From an uncultured Sphingomonas sp. (lineage in GTDB: Bacteria > Pseudomonadota > Alphaproteobacteria > Sphingomonadales > Sphingomonadaceae): DNA of 28,427 bases. Position numbers and translations under genes: made by a program. The DNA is taken from the NCBI GenBank assembly GCA_946482655.1, contig CAMLSA010000034.1, forward strand, positions 1-28,427, read 5' to 3'. Shown one piece after another: positions 1 through 8,671 of this stretch; the stretch's first letter is position 1, and every line of letters starts with the position of its first letter. The notes below the pieces were generated by a model, which was given only the letters and a program-made list of their open reading frames with translations, searched no databases and was not told the DNA's origin.

Positions 1-55
1 AACCCCTGACCTCTGCAATGCCATTGCAGCGCTCTCCCAGCTGAGCTACGGCCCC
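1..55 (-). tRNA. tRNA-Ala(GGC), partial (3' part outside window)
   Basis: Read on the minus strand from position 55, the sequence starts with the acceptor strand GGGGCCG, followed by TA, a GCTC/GAGC D-stem with a GGGA-containing D-loop, and an anticodon stem CTGCA/TGCAG closing the seven-base loop ATGGCAT. The anticodon is GGC, which decodes GCC alanine codons. The window edge cuts the gene in the T-arm region, so the 3' acceptor strand is not visible. It lies downstream of the FYDLN-type gene on the same strand. Confidence 0.93.
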
Positions 56-211
56 GTGCCATTTCGAAGCGCGCCGGTTGGGCCCGGCGGCGAAGCGCGC
101 CCTTTAGGTCAGCTTGAAGAGCTTGCCAAGAGCCCTTTTCAGCATGAGGCGCGGCTTTTAGGCGAGATGATGCCGGGAGCGCCGCATCTCGCGGCTTCCC
201 GGCGTCATATT

Positions 212-529
212 TCAATTCTCGTCGTCATCGTCGGCGGTGTTGAGGCCGATATCGTCGTCGCCGCCCAGATCGACATCGTCGTCGGGGTTGGTCTCGGCCT
301 CCTCGTCGATGTCCAGATCGTCCTCGGACAGATCGGTATCGGCGACCTCGGCCTCGGCTTCCTTCTTTGGCGCGTCGAAGGGAAGCGGCTGCTTCGACTT
401 GAGAACGGGATCGGGTTCCCACACGGCACCGCAATCGATGCAGGTGACGGGATCGTCCTTTTCGAGATCATAGAAGCGGGTGCCGCATTTCGGGCAAGTC
501 CGCTTGGTGCCCCATTCAGGTTTCACCAC
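212..529 (-). CDS. FYDLN-acid domain (TIGR02300-type) zinc-ribbon protein
   Basis: This is a 105-residue protein of the alphaproteobacterial family named after its FYDLN motif and acidic tail; the function is unknown. An N-terminal zinc ribbon has two CxxC pairs (Cys12/Cys15 and Cys30/Cys33). The signature here reads FYDLE, so the usual Asn is Glu. From about residue 60 the chain is almost entirely Asp/Glu-rich and probably disordered. I start it at GTG 529 because family members begin just before the conserved EWGTKR, and a GGAG lies 10 bases upstream of that GTG. A second GTG follows immediately at 526. The frame stays open upstream to 613, but those residues do not resemble the family. tRNA-Ala follows it; aroA diverges from it. 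Confidence 0.85.
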   Translation of the reverse strand: MVKPEWGTKRTCPKCGTRFYDLEKDDPVTCIDCGAVWEPDPVLKSKQPLPFDAPKKEAEAEVADTDLSEDDLDIDEEAETNPDDDVDLGGDDDIGLNTADDDDEN

Positions 530-644
530 GGTACAGCAACTCCAGTCGAGAAATGAGGAAACCGCAAGCCCACCCGAGTCAGTGGACATGCGAAACGCCG
601 CGCGCCTTGCCATAGCGGAACGCCGCTGTCAAAAGCCGCCGCCT

Positions 645-1979
645 ATGCATGGCGACGCCCCCCGACCCGCAAGCTTCTCGGCACCCGGTCCGCTCAAGGG
701 GGTGGTGCGGGTCCCCGGCGACAAGTCGATCTCGCACCGGTCGCTGATGCTCTCCGCGCTGGCGGTCGGCGAAAGCACCATCGAGGGGTTGTTGACCGGC
801 GAAGATGTACTCGCCACCGCCGCCGCGCTGCGCGCCATGGGCGCCCGGATAGAATGCGGCGCCGATGACGTCTGGCGGATTCACGGCGTCGGCGTCGGGG
901 GGCTGCTCCAGCCCGAGCGCGCGCTCGACATGGGCAATTCGGGCACGTCGACCAGGTTGCTCATGGGCCTGGTCGCTTCGCATCCGATCACCGCGACCTT
1001 CACCGGCGACGCCTCGCTGTCGAAGCGGCCGATGAATCGGGTGATCGAACCGCTGTCGCTGATGGGCGCCGATGTGACCGCGAGCCCCGGCGGCCGGCTG
1101 CCGCTGATGCTGCGCGGGATGTGCCCGGCGATCCCGATCGAATATCGGCTGCCCGTGGCCTCCGCGCAGGTCAAGTCGGCGGTGCTGCTCGCCGGCCTCA
1201 ACACCCCGGGCATCACCCGCGTGATCGAACCGGTGCCGACCCGCGACCATAGCGAACGGATGCTCAGAGGCTTCGGTGCGGAGCTGACGGTCGAGCTCGA
1301 CGGGGACACTCGCATCATCTCGATCCACGGCGAGGCCGAGCTTCGACCGCAGCATATCATGGTTCCCGGCGACCCCTCTTCGGCCGCCTTTCCCGTCGTC
1401 GCTGCGCTGCTCGTGCCGGGTTCGGAAGTAACGGTCACCAACGTCGGCCTCAACCCGACCCGCGCGGCGCTGTTCGACGTGCTGCGGATGATGGGCGGCG
1501 ACATCGGCTTCGCCAACGCGCGCGAGGTGGGCGGGGAGCCCGTCGCGGATATTGTCGTACGACACGCTGCTCTGAAGGGCATCGAGACTCCGGTGGAGAC
1601 GGTGGCGTCGATGGTCGACGAATATCCGATCCTGTTCGTCGCCGCCGCATTGGCGAACGGCCGCACCATCGCTCGCGGACTTGAGGAGTTGCGGGTCAAG
1701 GAATCGGATCGAATCGCGGTGATGGCCGAAGGGCTGCGGGCGATCGGGGCGCGGGTCGAGGAACTCGAGGACGGGCTGATCATCGACGGCACCGGCGGCG
1801 AACGACTTTCGGGCGGCGCGACGATCGCGGCGCGGCTCGACCATCGCATCGCGATGAGCTTCGCGGTGGCGGGACTGGTGTCGAAGGCGCCGGTAGTGAT
1901 CGACGACATGAGCCCGGTCGCGACGAGCTTTCCCGGCTTCACCGCGCTGATGGCGGGTCTCGGGGCCGCGGCGTCGTGA
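645..1979 (+). CDS. aroA: 3-phosphoshikimate 1-carboxyvinyltransferase (EPSP synthase), class II-like
   Basis: The 444-residue enzyme condenses shikimate 3-phosphate with phosphoenolpyruvate in the shikimate pathway (cytosol). Visible motifs are PGDKSISHR (residues 24-32), GNSGT (97-101), SAQVK, RDHSE, NPTR and the C-terminal [11 protein letters not shown] and LDHRIAMSF. The GDKS, SAQVK, RDHSE and NPTR quartet resembles the class II enzymes such as that of Agrobacterium CP4. CP4 has Ala at position 100, whereas this protein has Gly. The frame is open back to 480, but ATG 645 gives the family's usual N-terminus, about 20 residues before PGDKS. No strong ribosome-binding site is visible. The last bases overlap the GTG start of cmk (GTGA, 1976-1979), so the two are translationally coupled. 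The order aroA-cmk-rpsA is common in alphaproteobacteria. Confidence 0.95.
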   Translation: MHGDAPRPASFSAPGPLKGVVRVPGDKSISHRSLMLSALAVGESTIEGLLTGEDVLATAAALRAMGARIECGADDVWRIHGVGVGGLLQPERALDMGNSGTSTRLLMGLVASHPITATFTGDASLSKRPMNRVIEPLSLMGADVTASPGGRLPLMLRGMCPAIPIEYRLPVASAQVKSAVLLAGLNTPGITRVIEPVPTRDHSERMLRGFGAELTVELDGDTRIISIHGEAELRPQHIMVPGDPSSAAFPVVAALLVPGSEVTVTNVGLNPTRAALFDVLRMMGGDIGFANAREVGGEPVADIVVRHAALKGIETPVETVASMVDEYPILFVAAALANGRTIARGLEELRVKESDRIAVMAEGLRAIGARVEELEDGLIIDGTGGERLSGGATIAARLDHRIAMSFAVAGLVSKAPVVIDDMSPVATSFPGFTALMAGLGAAAS

Positions 1980-2602
1980 TCATTGCAGTGGACGGACCCG
2001 CTGCTTCGGGCAAGGGAACGATCGCCAGGGCCCTGGCGCGCCATTACGGCCTGCCGCATCTCGATACCGGATTGCTCTATCGCGCCGTGGGTACCGAGGT
2101 GCTGCGCGCCGGCGGTGATCCCGATGACGCCGCTGATGCCCTGCGCGCCTGTGACTTCGCCGACTCGCTTCTGGCCGATTCGGCGCTCAAGACCGAGGCG
2201 GCAGGCAAGGCGGCGTCGCGGGTGTCGGTCCATCCGCAGGTTCGTGAGGCGCTGCTCGGGCGGCAGCGCGCCTTCGCCGGCCAGCCGGGCGGCGCCGTGC
2301 TCGACGGGCGCGATATCGGTACCGTCATCGCTCCCGAGGCCGACGCCAAGTTGTTCGTCACCGCCAGCGCTCGAGTTCGCGCCGAGCGCCGCTTCCGCGA
2401 ACTCGAATCGATGGGGGCGCCGGTCGGGTTCGACGATATCCTCGCCGATGTCCTCGCGCGCGACGAGCGTGACATGGGCCGGTCCACCGCGCCGTTGCGG
2501 CAGGCGGACGATGCCGACTTGCTCGATACGAGCGATCTGAGTATAGACGCCGCCGTCCGATGGGCGATTTCGCTCGTGGAAGGCCGAACGGCAGACCGCT
2601 AG
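1976..2602 (+). CDS. cmk: Cytidylate kinase
   Basis: This 208-residue (d)CMP kinase transfers phosphate from ATP to CMP or dCMP for nucleotide synthesis. The P-loop GPAASGKGT is at residues 7-15, the conserved LDGRDIGTV lies near residue 110, and the C-terminal [13 protein letters not shown] belongs to the nucleotide-binding lid and arginine cluster. The length is near that of the E. coli enzyme. The start is GTG 1976, inside the aroA stop (4-base overlap), and the protein begins directly with the first beta strand [14 protein letters not shown], which leaves no room for a later start. It sits between aroA and rpsA. Confidence 0.96.
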   Translation: MIIAVDGPAASGKGTIARALARHYGLPHLDTGLLYRAVGTEVLRAGGDPDDAADALRACDFADSLLADSALKTEAAGKAASRVSVHPQVREALLGRQRAFAGQPGGAVLDGRDIGTVIAPEADAKLFVTASARVRAERRFRELESMGAPVGFDDILADVLARDERDMGRSTAPLRQADDADLLDTSDLSIDAAVRWAISLVEGRTADR

Positions 2603-2716
2603 AAAAGAGGTCGCCCAAGCAGGCGTGACAGGGGGTCGGTGGAAAGCCGATCCCTTGCCGCGCCTTTCTGCTTTGTCCGGAAGGCCTGCCGCGAACGAGT
2701 GGTTCAGGGGATGCTG

Positions 2717-2735
2717 TAGGGGCATTCGGCCCCTA
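2717..2735 (+). other. Hairpin in the rpsA leader
   Basis: In the 204-base gap between cmk and rpsA, TAGGGGC and GCCCCTA form a perfect 7-bp stem around the loop ATTCG. No T-run follows, so it is not a classical terminator. A second, weaker stem (TCCGG/CCGGA, 2758-2773) follows. Ribosomal protein S1 is known to repress its own translation in E. coli, so these could belong to a regulatory leader. That is an inference only. Confidence 0.4.
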
Positions 2736-2806
2736 TGGCGGTTCTGGCCCCAAGACCTCCGGAGACAACCGGACGGCCGGAATAATTGAATAGGAACTCC
2801 AACTCT

Positions 2807-4516
2807 ATGGCCACTGCGGCAAACCCGACCCGCGATGATTTCGCGGCTCTCCTCAATCAAACGCTTGGCGGCGAAAACGAAGGCTTCGAAGGCCGCGTCG
2901 TCAAGGGCACCGTCACCGCGATCGAAAACGACATGGCCGTCATCGACGTCGGCCTCAAATCGGAAGGCCGCGTGGCGCTCCGCGAGTTCGCGGCCCCCGG
3001 CCAGAAGGCGGATCTCAAAGTCGGCGACGAGGTCGAAGTCTATGTCGACCGCGTCGAGAATGTTCATGGCGAAGCGATGCTCAGCCGCGACCGCGCCCGC
3101 CGCGAAGCCGCTTGGGACAAGCTCGAGGCGGAATTCGGGCAGTCGAGCCGTGTCGAGGGCGTGATCTTTGGCCGCGTCAAAGGCGGCTTCACGGTCGACC
3201 TCAACGGCGCCGTCGCCTTCCTGCCGGGCTCGCAGGTCGACATCCGCCCCGTGCGCGACGTCACGCCGCTGATGGACATCCCGCAGCCCTTCCAGATACT
3301 CAAGATGGATCGCCGCCGCGGCAACATCGTCGTATCGCGCCGCGCCGTTCTCGAAGAGACCCGCGCCGAGCAGCGTTCGGGCCTGATCCAGTCGCTCGCC
3401 GAGGGCCAGGTGATCGAGGGTGTCGTCAAGAACATCACCGATTATGGCGCGTTCGTGGACCTGGGCGGCATCGACGGCCTGCTCCACGTCACCGACCTCA
3501 GCTACAAGCGCGTTGGCCATCCCAACGAGATGATCAACATCGGCGATGTCGTGAAGGTGCAGATCATCCGCATCAACAAGGACACCCAGCGCATCTCGCT
3601 CGGCATGAAGCAGCTCGAGAATGATCCGTGGGAAGGCGCCGCCGCGAAATATCCGATCGGCGGCAAGTTCACCGGCCGGGTCACCAACATCACCGAATAT
3701 GGCGCCTTCGTGGAACTGGAAGCGGGCATCGAGGGCCTGGTCCACGTGTCCGAGATGTCCTGGACCAAGAAGAACGTCCATCCCGGAAAGATCGTCTCGA
3801 CCAGCCAGGAAGTCGAGGTGGTCATCCTCGAGGTCGACGCCGAGAAGCGCCGTATCTCGCTCGGTCTCAAGCAGGCGATCAACAATCCCTGGGAAAGCTT
3901 CGCCGAAGCGCATCCCGTGGGCTCGACCGTCGAAGGCGAAGTCAAGAACGCGACCGAGTTCGGCCTGTTCATCGGCCTCGACAACGATGTCGACGGCATG
4001 GTCCACATGTCCGACATCGCCTGGGGCGTCTCGGGTGAAGAAGCGCTCGCGCTGCATCACAAGGGCGAGATGGTCAAGGCGATCGTCCTCGACATCGATT
4101 CCGAGAAGGAGCGCATCTCGCTCGGTATCAAGCAGCTCGAGCGCGGTGGCGTTTCGTCGGCTCCGGCCGGCGATGGCTCGAAGCTCAACAAGAACTCGAT
4201 CGTCACGGTCACCGTGCTCGCGGTCACCGATGGCGGCCTCGAAGTGCAGGCCGGCGACGACGGCGTGGTCGGCTTCATCAAGCGCAGCGATCTCGGCCGC
4301 GACCGCGACGAACAGCGTCCGGAGCGCTTCCAGGTCGGCCAGAAGTTCGATGCGATGGTGAGCGGCTTCGACCGTTCGAAGAAGCCGACCTTCTCGGTCA
4401 AGGCGATGCAGATCGCCGAAGAGAAGCAGGCCGTCGCGCAGTATGGCTCGTCGGACTCGGGTGCGTCGCTCGGCGACATCCTCGGCGAGGCGCTCAAGAA
4501 GCGCGAAGGCGCCTAA
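2807..4516 (+). CDS. rpsA: 30S ribosomal protein S1
   Basis: This 569-residue protein has six S1 (OB-fold) RNA-binding repeats, roughly at residues 27-98, 115-186, 200-270, 287-360, 374-447 and 460-535. The central repeats carry the clearest signatures (ITDYGAFVDL, ITEYGAFVEL, ATEFGLFIGL, each ending in RISLG-KQ). S1 binds mRNA leaders on the small subunit and promotes initiation. I start at ATG 2807. The frame extends to a TTG at 2786, but the AGGAA at 2792-2796 lies between the two, 10 bases before the ATG, which fits a ribosome-binding site for 2807. Six repeats match the usual proteobacterial form. A strong terminator follows. The ihfB gene often found downstream elsewhere is not here. 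Confidence 0.97.
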   Translation: MATAANPTRDDFAALLNQTLGGENEGFEGRVVKGTVTAIENDMAVIDVGLKSEGRVALREFAAPGQKADLKVGDEVEVYVDRVENVHGEAMLSRDRARREAAWDKLEAEFGQSSRVEGVIFGRVKGGFTVDLNGAVAFLPGSQVDIRPVRDVTPLMDIPQPFQILKMDRRRGNIVVSRRAVLEETRAEQRSGLIQSLAEGQVIEGVVKNITDYGAFVDLGGIDGLLHVTDLSYKRVGHPNEMINIGDVVKVQIIRINKDTQRISLGMKQLENDPWEGAAAKYPIGGKFTGRVTNITEYGAFVELEAGIEGLVHVSEMSWTKKNVHPGKIVSTSQEVEVVILEVDAEKRRISLGLKQAINNPWESFAEAHPVGSTVEGEVKNATEFGLFIGLDNDVDGMVHMSDIAWGVSGEEALALHHKGEMVKAIVLDIDSEKERISLGIKQLERGGVSSAPAGDGSKLNKNSIVTVTVLAVTDGGLEVQAGDDGVVGFIKRSDLGRDRDEQRPERFQVGQKFDAMVSGFDRSKKPTFSVKAMQIAEEKQAVAQYGSSDSGASLGDILGEALKKREGA

Positions 4517-4541
4517 ACCCCGGCTTGACCGCAACAGATCG

Positions 4542-4576
4542 GGGCGCGGGAAGCAATTTCTCGCGCCCTTTTCTTT
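4542..4576 (+). terminator. Rho-independent terminator after rpsA
   Basis: GGGCGCGGGAA (4542-4552) pairs with TTCTCGCGCCC (4558-4568), an 11-bp stem with one G-T pair, around the loop GCAAT. TTTTCTTT follows. It begins 26 bases after the rpsA stop and separates aroA-cmk-rpsA from the acetyltransferase gene. Confidence 0.93.
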
Positions 4577-4603
4577 GCCCATGTCCGGTCTTACCGAAGG
4601 AAC

Positions 4604-5128
4604 ATGGTCCAGATCCGCCCCGCCCGTCCCGCCGATATCCCGGCGCTCGCCGATCTCAAGCTCGTCACCTTCCGCCAGACCTTCCTTGAGGAGGGGTTCG
4701 GCATTCCCTATCCGCCGGCCGATCTCGCGCTGTTCGAGACGGATTCCTATTCCGAAGCGGCGGTCGCGGGCGAGATCGCCGATCCAGCGAAGCGGACCTG
4801 GGTCGCCGAACAGGCCGGACAGCTGATCGGATATGTGCAGATCGGACCATGCAAGCTGCCGCATCCCGAGGCGTCACCCGATCACGGCGAACTCTACCAG
4901 CTCTATGTGCGGCGCGAGGCGCAGGGGCTGAAGCTCGGCAAGGCCTTGCTGCTGCTCTCGCTCGACCATCTCGCGGCGACGCGGCCCGGCCCGATCTGGC
5001 TGGGCGTCTGGTCGGGCAACGAGAGGGCCCAAGCGGTCTATCGTGCCGGGGGTTTCGAGAAGGTCGGGGATTACCGCTTCAGGGTCGGCAGCTGGTATGA
5101 CGAGGAGTATATCTTCCGGAAGAAGTGA
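4604..5128 (+). CDS. GNAT-family N-acetyltransferase
   Basis: This 174-residue protein has one GNAT domain, which moves an acetyl group from acetyl-CoA to an amine; the substrate cannot be told from sequence. Motif A is around residues 97-120 (LYQLYVRREAQGLKLGKALL), where QGLKLG is the CoA pyrophosphate-binding turn. Motif B is NERAQAVYRAGGF (139-151), with the usual Asn and Tyr. The C-terminal strand YRFRVGSWYDEEYIF is typical of RimI/SpeG-like members. The start ATG 4604 has GAAGGA just upstream and gives the usual IRPARPADI beginning. It lies after the rpsA terminator and converges with the kpsS-like gene. Confidence 0.88.
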   Translation: MVQIRPARPADIPALADLKLVTFRQTFLEEGFGIPYPPADLALFETDSYSEAAVAGEIADPAKRTWVAEQAGQLIGYVQIGPCKLPHPEASPDHGELYQLYVRREAQGLKLGKALLLLSLDHLAATRPGPIWLGVWSGNERAQAVYRAGGFEKVGDYRFRVGSWYDEEYIFRKK

Positions 5129-5177
5129 GCATCGTTCCCGCCTGACATCGCGCGCGTTCCAAGGAGCGGGAGGAAGG

Positions 5178-6440
5178 TCACTCCGCCGCCTGCGCCGCCC
5201 CGTCGATATGCTTGCTCAGGTCGATGATCATGGAGGCCTGGACGAGGCGGGTGATCGATCCCTCGACGAGCATCTCTATTCCCTCGTCGCTGGCGAAACC
5301 GCCATAGACGAGGCAGCGTGCCTGGAGCACGCGCGAGAAGGCGTCCCAGATGCGGGGATCGGGTGGGGTCGGGCGGCTCCAGAAGGCGTCGAGCGGGCCA
5401 TCGAAGGTGATGCCGGGAATATTGTAGACCGCCTGGCCGAGCGCGATCACCGGCACGCCCGAGGCGAGAGCCAGCGTGCCCGTCGTGCTGTTGACCGTCA
5501 CCACGCCCAGCGAGCCTTCGACGATGTCGCCGATATGGCCGCCTTTGGCGAAGATCACCCGATCCTCGACATCCAGCCGCCGGGCCTCTCGACGGATGAA
5601 GTGGCGCCAGCTGAACAGGCTGCTGTCGAGCGGATGCTCCTTGACCAGCAGCAGCGCGTCCTCGGGCGCCGAGCGGGCGAAGCTTTCTATCACGTAGGAG
5701 GCGCCGGCCTGCATCGTCCCGAACAGAGAATGGATACGGATCTGGTGATCCGACGAGAGCTGCAACGGCAGGGTGAAATAGCGACGGCCCTCGAGCCGCG
5801 AGAGCGCGGTTTCGGCCTGATCCTCATGATGCTTGCGGAGCGCGAACTGCTTGAGCCAGCCTAGCGCCTCGGCGGCGGCGGAACGGTCGCGGTGGGAGCG
5901 GTAATGCGGGAAACGCCATTTGCCGAGCGAGGTGCGGGCATAATATGTGGTCGCCTCCTGCGCACGCCGGCGAAAGCGGGAGGGGACCGTCGGGCGCTGC
6001 GCGAGGGGCGGCAGGGTGCGCGCGGCGTCGAGATACCATTTGGGATCGCGCGGCAGGGTCGAATGGCCATTGACTCCGTCGAGTTCGAGCGTCGCCCAGT
6101 TGGGCCGGATATAGCCCTCCTCGAAGACATGGACGCGCACGCCGCGGAGCCGGGCCATGCCGCGCGCCGCATTGTGCAGCGGACGGCAATCGCCGAACAG
6201 GATCACGTCGGTGATCGCGTGCTGGACGAGGTAATCGTCGACGAAGCTGGGCCAGCGCTCGGCGGTGCCGCGATAGTCGATCGCCGGTCCGCTCCAGGAC
6301 GCCACGTCGCCTGCGTTGAGATTGATCCTGTGCACCGCATGGCCGAGGTCACGCAGCGCGCCGCCCAGCCGATCGAAGAAGGGCCCCGGCGGCCCCTGGA
6401 GAAACAGGAATCGCTGTTTGGCTATGTCGTGTAGCTTCAC
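5178..6440 (-). CDS. kpsS: KpsS-like capsule lipid-anchor Kdo transferase
   Basis: This 420-residue protein resembles KpsS, the enzyme that adds the first beta-Kdo to the lipid (phosphatidylglycerol) anchor of group 2 capsules on the inner face of the cytoplasmic membrane. Typical features are FLQGPPGPFFDRL at the N-terminus, INLNAGD, ILFGDCRPLH, VFEEGYIRPNW, the donor-site VKEHPLDSS and the NSTTGTLALASGVPVIALG segment. I start at GTG 6440. It overlaps the kpsC-like stop by four bases (GTGA), a GGGAGG lies 6 bases upstream, and residues from there match the family; the open extension to 6566 does not. E. coli KpsS is about 390 residues. No capsule polymerase or ABC exporter genes are present in this window. 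Confidence 0.86.
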   Translation of the reverse strand: MKLHDIAKQRFLFLQGPPGPFFDRLGGALRDLGHAVHRINLNAGDVASWSGPAIDYRGTAERWPSFVDDYLVQHAITDVILFGDCRPLHNAARGMARLRGVRVHVFEEGYIRPNWATLELDGVNGHSTLPRDPKWYLDAARTLPPLAQRPTVPSRFRRRAQEATTYYARTSLGKWRFPHYRSHRDRSAAAEALGWLKQFALRKHHEDQAETALSRLEGRRYFTLPLQLSSDHQIRIHSLFGTMQAGASYVIESFARSAPEDALLLVKEHPLDSSLFSWRHFIRREARRLDVEDRVIFAKGGHIGDIVEGSLGVVTVNSTTGTLALASGVPVIALGQAVYNIPGITFDGPLDAFWSRPTPPDPRIWDAFSRVLQARCLVYGGFASDEGIEMLVEGSITRLVQASMIIDLSKHIDGAAQAAE

Positions 6441-7975
6441 GCCCCGCCTCCCGCGCCGACCAGTCCACGCCGCAGGCGCCCTTGCATCCGCCGGAAGCGG
6501 GTCAGCAGGGTTTCCTGGGGAATGGGCTGCGCCGCCAGTCTCTCGACCAGTATTTCCGGCGGACAAGGCAATTTTGTGACCGGATCGAGATAGCGCGGAT
6601 ACAGAATCAAGGTTGCCGCCACGAGTTGCGCCTTCGTTATGTTGCGGCCCCTGCGCCGCTCAATGGGCGGCGCCAGATCCGTCGTCAATCCCCAACCTGC
6701 ATAGAAGGGCTGGCCGTGGGTCACCACTTCGCAGCCGCGGATCAACGCCTCGAAGCCCGCAAGCGATGTCAGGACATGCACCGCGTCGGCACTGTCGAGC
6801 AATGACGCCATCGGCACATCCCGCACGACGGAGTCAACGAACTCAAGTGCTTGTGCATCGGGAATGCGGCCGCGCCGGTGGCCGGCATCGACATCGGGGT
6901 GCGGTTTGAAAATCAGGTAAGCATCGGGCTCCGCTGCACGCGCGCGGCGGATCAGGTCGAGATTGCCCTGAACTCCGGCGCCGCCGAGGCGCACCGACAG
7001 ATCGTCTTCGACCTGCCCGGTGACGAGCACCAGCCTGCGCTTCTGGACCGGGCGCTCGAAGGGACGGCCGCCGCTGGCATATTTGCTGATCCCGGCTTCG
7101 ACGATATCGCGCATCAAGCGTTCGGCGCGCGCGAGCGTCACCGGATTGTCGATCGCAGAGGCGATCAAGGTCTCGAGCTCGGATGGGCGGCTCGGATCGA
7201 GATGAAGGCCGATGCGGTCGAGAATGATCGAATGCGGCGGGTGGCAATCGCTGCCCAGGCCCGCCGAGCGCAGAAAACCGTCCTCGACCGGGTGGATGGC
7301 GACGCCATGGGCGGCAGCCTCGGCGTCGAGCCCGCGCGGGGCCTTGGATGGCCAGACCGCGATCGCGCCCTGGCCGGAACGCGCGTTGCGCACCGCCTCG
7401 ACGGCGGTGCGCGCGAAGACGAGAGGTTCGCCCGGCCACAGCATCGTCTCAACCTCGCGGCGCTTCCAGCGGGCGATGCCGGCGGCGACGGCGAGTCCGC
7501 GGTTGCGGTCGATCGCCCGCCGCCAGAAGGCAATCTGCTCGATGGCCGTCTCGATCGGTACCGGTCGGCCCGAATAGGGATCGCGATAATCGGCGGCGTC
7601 GATCAGCCAGGTCGTGACGGCGCGTTCGAGCGGATCGGCGGCGCCGTCGCGCGCGATATCGGCAAAACGGCCGGAACTCAGCCAAGCGACCGTGGCGCCC
7701 GCCATCCACGCGATCAGGCCGCGCTCGTCGTCACCCGCGAACGCGACCGGTTCGTTCCTCGCCAGCACATGCCAGGGATCGCCGTTGCCGGCGTTCCAGA
7801 AACTGCCGCCGATCCGCTCGGTGACGATCCGCTCGATGAGTAGGCGCGCGCGTTCGATCTCCTGCTGAGACAGGCTGGCGCGGATGGCGGGCCATTTGGC
7901 CGTGCTCACAGCGGCGACGGCAGCGGGGGTCCCCGGAAAAGGCGGCGATCGGAGGACCGGTTTTGGCACCATCAT
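6437..7975 (-). CDS. kpsC: KpsC-like capsule Kdo transferase with a single complete module
   Basis: KpsC extends the beta-Kdo linker of group 2 capsules. E. coli KpsC (about 675 residues) has two tandem glycosyltransferase modules; this 512-residue protein has one complete module (about 185-480). Its marks are HPVEDGFLRSAGLGSD (228-243), DPSRPSELE, ISKYASGGRPF, VTGQVEDDLSVRLG, FKPHPDV (356-362) and HVLTSLAGFEALIRGCEVVTHGQPFYAGWGL. The first part looks like an eroded first module: residues 119-180 keep its tail and linker (YRDPYSGRPV, an Arg-rich helix, GIARWKRREV). The start is uncertain. ATG ATG at 7975/7972 has no clear ribosome-binding site. It overlaps the kpsS-like gene by 4 bases, so the pair is an operon. 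Confidence 0.84.
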   Translation of the reverse strand: MMVPKPVLRSPPFPGTPAAVAAVSTAKWPAIRASLSQQEIERARLLIERIVTERIGGSFWNAGNGDPWHVLARNEPVAFAGDDERGLIAWMAGATVAWLSSGRFADIARDGAADPLERAVTTWLIDAADYRDPYSGRPVPIETAIEQIAFWRRAIDRNRGLAVAAGIARWKRREVETMLWPGEPLVFARTAVEAVRNARSGQGAIAVWPSKAPRGLDAEAAAHGVAIHPVEDGFLRSAGLGSDCHPPHSIILDRIGLHLDPSRPSELETLIASAIDNPVTLARAERLMRDIVEAGISKYASGGRPFERPVQKRRLVLVTGQVEDDLSVRLGGAGVQGNLDLIRRARAAEPDAYLIFKPHPDVDAGHRRGRIPDAQALEFVDSVVRDVPMASLLDSADAVHVLTSLAGFEALIRGCEVVTHGQPFYAGWGLTTDLAPPIERRRGRNITKAQLVAATLILYPRYLDPVTKLPCPPEILVERLAAQPIPQETLLTRFRRMQGRLRRGLVGAGGGA

Positions 7976-8053
7976 CTATCGCCAGCACGCACAACCATTT
8001 ACCATTGCGGGAAAATACGCTCCCGCCGCCACCGATCAAGCACATAAGATTAA

Positions 8054-8081
8054 GGATAACCGTTTCGGCAACGGTTCATCC
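8054..8081 (-). terminator. Terminator-like hairpin downstream of ssb
   Basis: AACCGTT (8058-8064) and AACGGTT (8070-8076) form a perfect 7-bp stem around a 5-base loop. It is extended by GGAT/ATCC on the outside, with one bulged base. Read on the minus strand it is followed by TTAATCTTAT, a weak T-rich tail. It lies 42 bases beyond the ssb stop and before the kpsC-like gene, so it probably ends the feoAB-ssb transcript. Confidence 0.5.
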
Positions 8082-8122
8082 CTGTTTAGGCAGGGCTGGG
8101 CGTGCGGGGGGCGGGTCCGTCG

Positions 8123-8662
8123 TCAAAATGGCACGTCATCGTCAAGATCGCCCGCGTCGAACGGGTCAGGCTTGCGTCCGGCGGGGGCACTTGTTCCGCC
8201 ACGACCGCCGCCGCCGAAGCCCGCACCGCTGCCATAGCCGCCGCCATCGTCATCGCCCCAGCCGCCGCCCGAGCCGGCGCTCGTGCCGCCACCTCCACCG
8301 CCAGCGCCATCGGGACGATCGAGCAGCACCATCACCGCGTTGAAGCCCTGCAGCACCACCTCGGTCGAATATTTCTCGACACCGGCGTTGTCGGTCCATT
8401 TGCGGGTCTGGAGCTGACCTTCGAGATAGACTTTGCTGCCCTTGCGCAGATAGCGCTCGGCGACGTTGGCGAGATTCTCGTTGAAGATCGCAACCGAATG
8501 CCATTCGGTCTTGTCGCGGCGCTCCCCGGTGTTGCGATCCTTCCACTGCTCGGAGGTGGCGACGCGCAGGTTCACCACCTTGCCGCCATTCTGGAAACTG
8601 CGCGATTCGGGATCACGCCCCAGATTGCCGACCAGGATAACCTTGTTCACGCTGCCAGCCAC
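8123..8662 (-). CDS. ssb: Single-stranded DNA-binding protein
   Basis: The 179-residue SSB protects single-stranded DNA in replication, recombination and repair and recruits partner enzymes. The OB-fold occupies about residues 1-110 ([49 protein letters not shown]). A glycine-rich flexible linker follows (about 118-160), and then the acidic tip DDDVPF (174-179), which binds partner proteins. The start is GTG 8662, with AGGAG six bases before it. That AGGAG overlaps the feoB stop codon TAG, so ssb is very tightly linked to the iron-transport genes upstream and may be translated by coupling. Confidence 0.96.
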   Translation of the reverse strand: MAGSVNKVILVGNLGRDPESRSFQNGGKVVNLRVATSEQWKDRNTGERRDKTEWHSVAIFNENLANVAERYLRKGSKVYLEGQLQTRKWTDNAGVEKYSTEVVLQGFNAVMVLLDRPDGAGGGGGGTSAGSGGGWGDDDGGGYGSGAGFGGGGRGGTSAPAGRKPDPFDAGDLDDDVPF

Positions 8663-8671
8663 GGCCTTCTC

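Noticed and set aside
579..1844. A 421-codon minus-strand frame opposite aroA
   Set aside because: Antisense shadow with no recognisable domain and no ribosome-binding site.
2786..2806. TTG 2786 as the rpsA start
   Set aside because: The ribosome-binding site AGGAA lies after this TTG and fits ATG 2807.
881..4864. A 1327-codon open frame on the minus strand across aroA, cmk and rpsA
   Set aside because: It is a mirror of well-conserved plus-strand genes. Its product is Arg/Asp/His-rich low-complexity sequence without motifs. Long antisense frames are expected in high-GC DNA.
5129..5177. Terminator between the GNAT gene and the kpsS-like gene
   Set aside because: CCCGC/GCGGG can pair, but across a 20-base loop and with no T-run on either strand.
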